From positions 4,757,501 through 4,821,500 of the forward strand of contig NZ_CP044218.1 of assembly GCF_008727715.1 (NCBI RefSeq): a stretch of DNA of 64,000 nucleotides, given 5' to 3'. This document shows positions 59,901 through 64,000 of this stretch, piece by piece. Position 1 is the first letter of the stretch. Every line of letters starts with the position of its first letter. The notes under the pieces are model-generated. The model worked only from the letters and a program-made list of their open reading frames with translations, had not been told where the DNA came from and searched no databases. Source of the DNA: Mesorhizobium terrae (GTDB lineage: Bacteria; Pseudomonadota; Alphaproteobacteria; Rhizobiales; Rhizobiaceae). Position numbers and translations under genes: made by a program.

Positions 59901-60440
59901 GCGATCGTCAAACAGTGCGGTGCCAATCGGCCCACGAGGGCCGCCTGTCAGACAAATGACATCGCCGGCGCAGTCGCCAACCATATCGGTTGAGACATGC
60001 ACCGGCTCACCGGCGGGCGTTTCCAGATAGGCGCGGCTTATGAGGCGAACGAGATTGGCATAGCCTGCCTCGCTGGCCGCCAGGAAAACGACCGGCCTCA
60101 GGTCCGGCCCCTGCCTGCGCCGATCCCGCTGGCCGTCATTGGTTTCGCCGACGAACGCCAGATCGACCTGACAACCGATGATCGGCTGGATACCGTCCTT
60201 CACGGCCTTCTGCGCGAATTCGAGCGCACCGAACAGATTGTTGGTGTCGCTGATCGCAACGGCCGGTGCCTGGTCCTTGACCGCGTGGCCGACAATCGCG
60301 CCAAGCTGCAAGGCCCCTTCCAACAGCGAATAGGCGGAATGCACGCGCAAATGCACGAAGGGGCGCGCCGGCGCTTCTCCCTTCCTTGCGATCATCGCCT
60401 CGCGTTTGAGAGGATCTCGCGTCCTGACGTCGTTAGTCAC
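56916..60440 (-). CDS. dnaE: DNA polymerase III alpha subunit
   Basis: The main replicative polymerase subunit, 1,174 residues, the normal DnaE length. Order: PHP domain (about 25-290; FVHLRVHSAYSLLEGA), polymerase core with the catalytic PDFDIDF region, a tandem helix-hairpin-helix and an OB fold near the C-terminus. The frame begins with GTG at 60440; ATG at 60395 (MIARKGE) is a reasonable alternative. Confidence 0.97.
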   Translation of the reverse strand: MTNDVRTRDPLKREAMIARKGEAPARPFVHLRVHSAYSLLEGALQLGAIVGHAVKDQAPAVAISDTNNLFGALEFAQKAVKDGIQPIIGCQVDLAFVGETNDGQRDRRRQGPDLRPVVFLAASEAGYANLVRLISRAYLETPAGEPVHVSTDMVGDCAGDVICLTGGPRGPIGTALFDDRNDLAETRLLALKTLFGNRLYVELERVTNYDREVEQATIELAYRHELPLVATNEAFFSSREDFEAHDALIAIAEGSVVAADERRRLTPDNHLKSQAEMARLFEDLPEAVDNTIEIARRCSYYPKNRKPILPRFTGADVSDAEAAESAEAEELARQAREGLNVRFATRGLHSGFTEEQYRERLEFEIGIIQRMKFPGYFLIVSDFIKWAKQHDIPVGPGRGSGAGSLVAYALLITDVDPLRFSLLFERFLNPDRVSMPDFDIDFCQDRREEVIRYVQAKYGRDQVGQIITFGTLQARAVLRDVGRVLQMPYGQVDRLCKMVPQNPANPVKLAEAIANEPRFAEEAEKEPIVQTLLDMAQKLEGLYRHASTHAAGIVIGDRPLSELVPMYRDPRSDMPVTQFNMKKVEDAGLVKFDFLGLKTLTVLEKAVKLIRRRGIDIDLATIPLDDPQTYAMLSRGEVVGVFQVESAGMRKALIGMRPDRIEDIIALVALYRPGPMENIPTYNARKHGEEEIASIHPKIDHLVKETQGVIVYQEQVMQIAQELAGYTLGQADLLRRAMGKKIRAEMDQQRGIFVSGAVERGVAKPQADFIFDLLAKFADYGFNKSHAAAYAIVSYQTAYLKAHYPVEFLAASMTLDMSNTDKLADFRQDAMRLGIEVVAPSVMTSFRDFEVGENKIFYSMAALKGVGDAAVEHIVERRGDGPFKSLADFCERIDPKVVGKRVFESLIMAGALDCFGHDRAQMMGGVERMMGLAALAQQNATSGQADIFGASLGAQSQALNLPLSEPWLAADRLYREFQVVGFYLSAHPLDEYKVALQKMRVQNWAEFSAAVKRGASAGRLAGTVTAKQERKTRTGNKMGIVNFSDMTGQYEAVMFSETLAQYRDMLEAGKSVVITVAAEDRPEGVNLRIQTVQSLEDEASRIQKALRIFVRDAAPLNALAGQLGVKGEGQVSFVLIKDGGQGEVEIELPNRYRISPQVASAMRAVPGVIEVELV

Positions 60441-60590
60441 GGCTATTTCCGATCTGGTGAACGAATCTCGATCCGGCTGCCATCAATCTAGTCAGCCACA
60501 CCGCTGCCTGCCAGCTTCGTCGTCACCGCGCGCTCTTCGATCACAAGAAACAGCTCCCGCGCCGCGCACAACTGTCCGCTTCAACCTGTG

Positions 60591-60602
60591 TGAAGCGCTT
60601 CA
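60591..60602. promoter_or_regulatory. 12-base palindrome before the Cys-rich gene pair
   Basis: TGAAGCGCTTCA is self-complementary and lies 65 bases before the start of the 75-residue protein gene. A possible operator; no regulator is suggested. Confidence 0.3.
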
Positions 60603-60666
60603 TAGCACCTGTACCGCGAAGCCGGCACGATAGTCCTGCGAGAATACCTTCACGGAGGATATCATC

Positions 60667-60894
60667 ATGAGCAATCGTTTCGTCGTCGATCTGTCGGGCG
60701 TCAAGCTCGCCAAGGGTATGGAAGAGAAACTGGCCAGGAATATCCAGCAGGCGGTCCTCACCGGGCTGGCCGAAACACATACTCAACCTGAAATGGTGCT
60801 GCGCTTTCCAAAGGAATGGCTGGGGCTGATCCTGCATCTGGACCAGCGCCAGCTTCCCGCTATCGAAAAGGAAATCGGCGGTCTGATGCGCTGA
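60667..60894 (+). CDS. Small conserved-looking protein paired with the Cys-rich protein
   Basis: 75 residues with no signal peptide and no cysteine. It begins MSNRFVVDLSGVKLAKGMEEKLARN, is mostly amphipathic helical by eye and ends in GGLMR. Ribosome site GGAGGA (60654-60659) precedes the ATG. The next gene starts four bases after its stop, so the two are probably made together. I do not recognise the family; it could be an adaptor or a substrate of the Cys-rich partner. Confidence 0.75.
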   Translation: MSNRFVVDLSGVKLAKGMEEKLARNIQQAVLTGLAETHTQPEMVLRFPKEWLGLILHLDQRQLPAIEKEIGGLMR

Positions 60895-60898
60895 TGCC

Positions 60899-61351
60899 AT
60901 GCCCATTCCAGCGCAGCCTTCCGGTCAACGCCAAACGAGACCGCCGCGCTCGGACGACGGTCAAAGATCGTGCCCGAGCGCGCCTGCCGAACCGGGCGCG
61001 CTTCTGATCGGCATCGTCGGAGACGACGGCATCGTGCAGCCTGTCCCGACACGCCTGGAAATCGACGCTGATTTCATAACGCTGGCAGGCAAAACCGGTG
61101 CCCCGGAAGCGCGCTTTCGGTTTGCTGGAAAGTGCGTGGAAGGAAAATGCCGGCAATGGACGGGCAATTCCTGCGGCGTCATCGAACGGGTGCTTGCGGG
61201 CATGGCCGACCAGAAGATCGATCCGGCCGCCAACTTGCCGCGCTGCGCCATCCGCGGCAGTTGCCGCTGGTATTCACAACGCGGCGGCGAGGCCTGCCGG
61301 GCCTGCATCTATGTCGTCACCGACCAGCGCGTCGAGGAAGTCTCGGCCTAA
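60899..61351 (+). CDS. Cysteine-rich protein of unknown function
   Basis: 150 residues. The N-terminal ~30 look unstructured. The C-terminal half contains seven cysteines (79, 84, 92, 116, 122, 133, 136), with CxxxxCx7C followed by Cx5Cx10CxxC and the conserved-looking segment CAIRGSCRWYSQRGGEACRAC. The spacing suits iron-sulfur or zinc binding. It is cytoplasmic by appearance. It starts four bases after the 75-residue gene. I have no recognised function for it. Confidence 0.75.
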   Translation: MPIPAQPSGQRQTRPPRSDDGQRSCPSAPAEPGALLIGIVGDDGIVQPVPTRLEIDADFITLAGKTGAPEARFRFAGKCVEGKCRQWTGNSCGVIERVLAGMADQKIDPAANLPRCAIRGSCRWYSQRGGEACRACIYVVTDQRVEEVSA

Positions 61352-61358
61352 CGACAAA

Positions 61359-61388
61359 ATCCGGGGCGGCGAATGGCTCGCCCCGGAT
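61359..61388 (-). terminator. Terminator between the Cys-rich gene and the carboxylase gene
   Basis: ATCCGGGGC (61359-61367) and GCCCCGGAT (61380-61388) form a perfect nine-base stem with a 12-base loop. On the minus strand it is followed by TTTT, so it mainly ends the carboxylase transcript, and it can work in both directions. Confidence 0.7.
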
Positions 61389-61401
61389 GACTTGCCAGAC
61401 C

Positions 61402-63414
61402 TCAGGCAAACTCCATGATCACGGCATCGACCGCCAGACTGTCGCCCGGCTTGGCATTCAGTTTCGTAACCCTGAGATCGCGCTCGGCGCGCAACACATT
61501 TTCCATCTTCATCGCCTCAACCACGGCCAAGGTGTCGCCCGCCTTGACCTCCTGCCCTTCGGCGACGGCGATCGAGACCACCAAACCCGGCATCGGACAC
61601 AGCAGCAACCTGGAAGTGTCCGGCGGCAGCTTCACGGGCATTATCCGTTCCATCGCCGCCGTCTGCGGCAGCATGGCAAGCGCCGTCACCGACATGCCCT
61701 TCCAGGCGATGCGCGTGCCATTGGGCAGCGACCGCAATTGGGCCGAGACCCTGTGCTTGCCAACCGTGCCACGCCAGACCGGTTCGCCCGGCCGCCAGTC
61801 GGAAGCCACCGTGAGTGCCTTGCCGCCTTCGATCGAGAGATCGAGTTCCATCGGTATCGAGATCATGCCCTCAAGAACCGTCGCCGACAGGTAATCCTTG
61901 CCGAGCTTCACCACCCAATCACGCTTCAATGCCCCCGAATGCGGGGCAAGCCGACCGCTCAGCCGGTCCAGCCGGTCGCGGCGCAGCAATTCCACCGAAG
62001 CGGCGATCGCCGCCAGAACGGCCCTGTCCTTCGCATCCGGCGCGATCGGCGCGAATCCGTCCGGATATTCCTCGGCGATGAAACCCGTCGAAAGCCGTCC
62101 CTCGCGCCAGCGCGGATGCTGCATCAAGGCCGACAGGAAGGGGATGTTGTGCTCGATGCCATCCACGACGAATTCGTCCAGCGCCTCCGACATGGCATCG
62201 ATCGCCTGCCCTCGCGTCGGCGCCCAGGTGCACAGCTTGGCGATCATCGGATCGTAGAACATCGAGATTTCGGAACCTTCGGTGACACCGGTGTCGTTGC
62301 GCACGACGATATCGCCGAAGCGGCCTTCCTCGGGCGGCTGGTAACGCGTCAGCCGGCCAATCGACGGCAGGAAGTTGCGATAGGGATCCTCCGCGTAAAG
62401 CCGGCTCTCGACCGCCCAACCGTCGAGCTTCACGTCGCCCTGGCCGAAAGCCAGTTCCTCGCCGGCGGCGACGCGGATCATTTGCTCTACAAGATCGATG
62501 CCGGTGATGAGCTCGGTCACCGGATGCTCGACCTGCAATCGCGTATTCATTTCAAGGAAGTAGAAGTTTTTGTCCTTGTCGACGATGAACTCGACGGTGC
62601 CGGCGCTCTGGTAGTCGACCGCTTTCGCCAACGCCACCGCCTGTTCGCCCATGGCCTTTCTGGTCTTCTCGTCAAGGAAGGGCGACGGTGCTTCCTCGAC
62701 AACCTTCTGGTTGCGGCGCTGGATCGAACATTCGCGTTCGCCCAGATAGACGGCGTTGCCATGCGCGTCGGCAAGAACCTGGATCTCGATGTGACGCGGA
62801 TCAACAACGAACTTCTCGATGAAGACACGGTCGTCGCCAAAGGAACTTTTCGCCTCGGAACGAGCACGGTCGAAGCCGTCGCGAACTTCCGCCTGCGACC
62901 AGGCGATGCGCATGCCCTTGCCGCCGCCCCCGGCCGACGCCTTGATCATGACCGGATAGCCGATCTCGCCGGCGATCTTTTCCGCGTGGTCGGCGTTCTC
63001 GATGACGCCCAGCCAACCAGGGACGGTGCTCACCTTGGCAGCGTTGGCGAATTTCTTGGATTCGATCTTGTCGCCCATGGCCTTGATCGCCTTGGGCTTC
63101 GGACCGATGAAGGCGATCCCCTGCGCCTCAAGCGCTTCGCAGAATGACGCACGTTCGGACAGGAAACCGTAACCGGGATGAACGGCCTCGGCCCCGGATG
63201 CCTTGCAAGCCTCGATAATCCTGTCGGCGACGAGATAACTCTGGGCGGCGGGGGCCGGGCCGATATGGATCGCTTCGTCAGCCATCTCGACATGCACGGC
63301 GTCGCGATCGGCGTCCGAATAGACCGCTACCGTGGAAATGCCCATCTTGCGTGCCGTCTTGATGACGCGACAGGCGATCTCGCCACGATTGGCGATCAAT
63401 ATCTTGTTGAACAT
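61402..63414 (-). CDS. pccA: Acetyl/propionyl-CoA carboxylase alpha subunit (biotin carboxylase plus BCCP)
   Basis: 670 residues: biotin-carboxylase N-terminal and ATP-grasp domains (about 1-450, ATP-binding GGGGKGMRI), a middle BT domain and a C-terminal biotinyl domain with EAMKMEN (lysine carries biotin). It carboxylates biotin with ATP and bicarbonate; the beta (carboxyltransferase) subunit is not in the window. Propionyl-CoA is the most likely acyl substrate in rhizobia, but other acyl-CoAs are possible. Confidence 0.93.
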   Translation of the reverse strand: MFNKILIANRGEIACRVIKTARKMGISTVAVYSDADRDAVHVEMADEAIHIGPAPAAQSYLVADRIIEACKASGAEAVHPGYGFLSERASFCEALEAQGIAFIGPKPKAIKAMGDKIESKKFANAAKVSTVPGWLGVIENADHAEKIAGEIGYPVMIKASAGGGGKGMRIAWSQAEVRDGFDRARSEAKSSFGDDRVFIEKFVVDPRHIEIQVLADAHGNAVYLGERECSIQRRNQKVVEEAPSPFLDEKTRKAMGEQAVALAKAVDYQSAGTVEFIVDKDKNFYFLEMNTRLQVEHPVTELITGIDLVEQMIRVAAGEELAFGQGDVKLDGWAVESRLYAEDPYRNFLPSIGRLTRYQPPEEGRFGDIVVRNDTGVTEGSEISMFYDPMIAKLCTWAPTRGQAIDAMSEALDEFVVDGIEHNIPFLSALMQHPRWREGRLSTGFIAEEYPDGFAPIAPDAKDRAVLAAIAASVELLRRDRLDRLSGRLAPHSGALKRDWVVKLGKDYLSATVLEGMISIPMELDLSIEGGKALTVASDWRPGEPVWRGTVGKHRVSAQLRSLPNGTRIAWKGMSVTALAMLPQTAAMERIMPVKLPPDTSRLLLCPMPGLVVSIAVAEGQEVKAGDTLAVVEAMKMENVLRAERDLRVTKLNAKPGDSLAVDAVIMEFA

Positions 63415-63585
63415 GGACGCCGCTTCCTCCGGTAAGTCCTTACCTTTTATGGACTTCCACGACCGGGCTCAAGCTACGGCATGCACCGTGCCGGCATTCG
63501 TTGGATGCAAATCGGGTTTGCCTGCCCAGCCGCGCAATCTTGCAGGCGCGAACGATGTACAGGAAAGCCGAGAAATGATCCCCGA

Positions 63586-63930
63586 TTACTCCAGCCAGTC
63601 GGTTGCAAAGGCGCCGGCGACATGCAGATCGGTACTTTCAAGCCGTCCGGGACCCAGATTGGAGAATTTGTGCGGCGTGTTTGCCGGCGCAACCAGGATT
63701 TGGCCAGCGCTGGCCTCTATCGTCTTGTCGCCGATGATGAACAGCGCCCTGCCTTGCCTGACGATAAAGACCTCCGGATAGGGGTGTTTATGCAGCTTGG
63801 GACCGCCGCCGATCCTGTCGGAAGAGTAGAACACCACCGAAACTTCCGCTCCGTATGGCCCACCCTGGAACTCCCCATGCCAAACATCCGGCTTCTCGGC
63901 CCATTGCTCGCGCTCGATCACATGTGCCAT
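63586..63930 (-). CDS. Cupin-domain protein
   Basis: 114 residues, one beta-barrel. Metal-binding motif 1 has His47, His49 and Glu53 (in KLHKHPYPEVF) and motif 2 has His87 (NTPHKFSN). Such proteins are dioxygenases, isomerases or sensors; the specific role is unknown. Ribosome site GGGAGTGAGG lies before the ATG. 171 bases separate it from pccA. Confidence 0.85.
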   Translation of the reverse strand: MAHVIEREQWAEKPDVWHGEFQGGPYGAEVSVVFYSSDRIGGGPKLHKHPYPEVFIVRQGRALFIIGDKTIEASAGQILVAPANTPHKFSNLGPGRLESTDLHVAGAFATDWLE

Positions 63931-64000
63931 GCTTGCCTCACTCCCTTCTGCCGGAATCGACCTTAGTCAAAGAAGTCGCTTGCCGGAACATGATGCAAAC

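Overview
The window is a high-GC (about 60% or more by eye), gene-dense piece of an alphaproteobacterial chromosome, most likely a Mesorhizobium-like member of the Hyphomicrobiales. The support is the divK-pleD pair next to rpmG, an Omp25/31-type porin-like protein, an lptF-lptG-lptD-surA-pdxA-ksgA cluster facing gmk-yicC-mltG-fabF-acpP-fabG-fabD, an alphaproteobacterial LexA box (GTTC-N7-GTTC), a CtrA box (TTAA-N7-TTAAC) and a rhizobial-type PHO box. I saw no rRNA, tRNA, insertion sequence, prophage or CRISPR array. The species assignment is inference.

Layout. 1-1.1 kb: a PAS-GGDEF diguanylate cyclase with a CtrA-type box in front. 1.2-11.5 kb: a nine-gene minus-strand operon read as class-III aminotransferase, two short-chain dehydrogenases, amidohydrolase, CobW-type GTPase, then a branched-chain-amino-acid/amide-type ABC transporter (binding protein, LivH, a fused LivM-LivG, LivF). 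An IclR-type regulator is divergent from it and an AraC-type regulator follows. This looks like an uptake-and-degradation locus for an unidentified amine or amide. 13.8-20 kb: ABC-F ATPase, MFS transporter, a secreted protein made of nine 14-residue glycine-rich repeats, a DinB/YfiT-fold protein, a GST and ndk. 20-24.4 kb: minus-strand run of a pteridine-reductase-like SDR, uvrC, pgsA, moaD and moaE. 24.8-30.4 kb: outer membrane protein, GST, small secreted and membrane proteins, rlmJ, holC, pepA.

30.7-38.4 kb: plus-strand envelope operon lptF-lptG-lptD-surA-like-pdxA-rsmA, with overlapping or nearly touching genes in most places. 38.4-44.8 kb: convergent minus-strand operon fabD-fabG-acpP-fabF-mltG-yicC-gmk (fatty acid synthesis, murein processing, nucleotide metabolism). 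45-46.9 kb: a membrane LtaS/OpgB-type phosphoglycerol-transferase-like protein with a PHO box at its promoter. 47-50.6 kb: rpmG, divK-pleD and a DUF3572-HAD pair. 50.7-60.4 kb: acidic-tailed secreted protein, GNAT acetyltransferase divergent from a LexA-box-controlled DNA polymerase IV, EamA transporter, small secreted protein, a potassium-channel-like protein ending in a zinc ribbon, and dnaE. 60.6-63.9 kb: an uncharacterised 75-residue/cysteine-rich gene pair, a biotin-dependent carboxylase alpha subunit and a cupin. Bases 1-137 and 63931-64000 hold nothing I can support.

Most of the window is ordinary housekeeping chromosome. The parts most worth a second look are the PHO box before the LtaS-like gene, the CtrA box before the diguanylate cyclase, the Cys-rich gene pair at 60.7-61.35 kb, the 14-residue repeat protein, the CobW-containing amine/amide operon and the zinc-ribbon channel.
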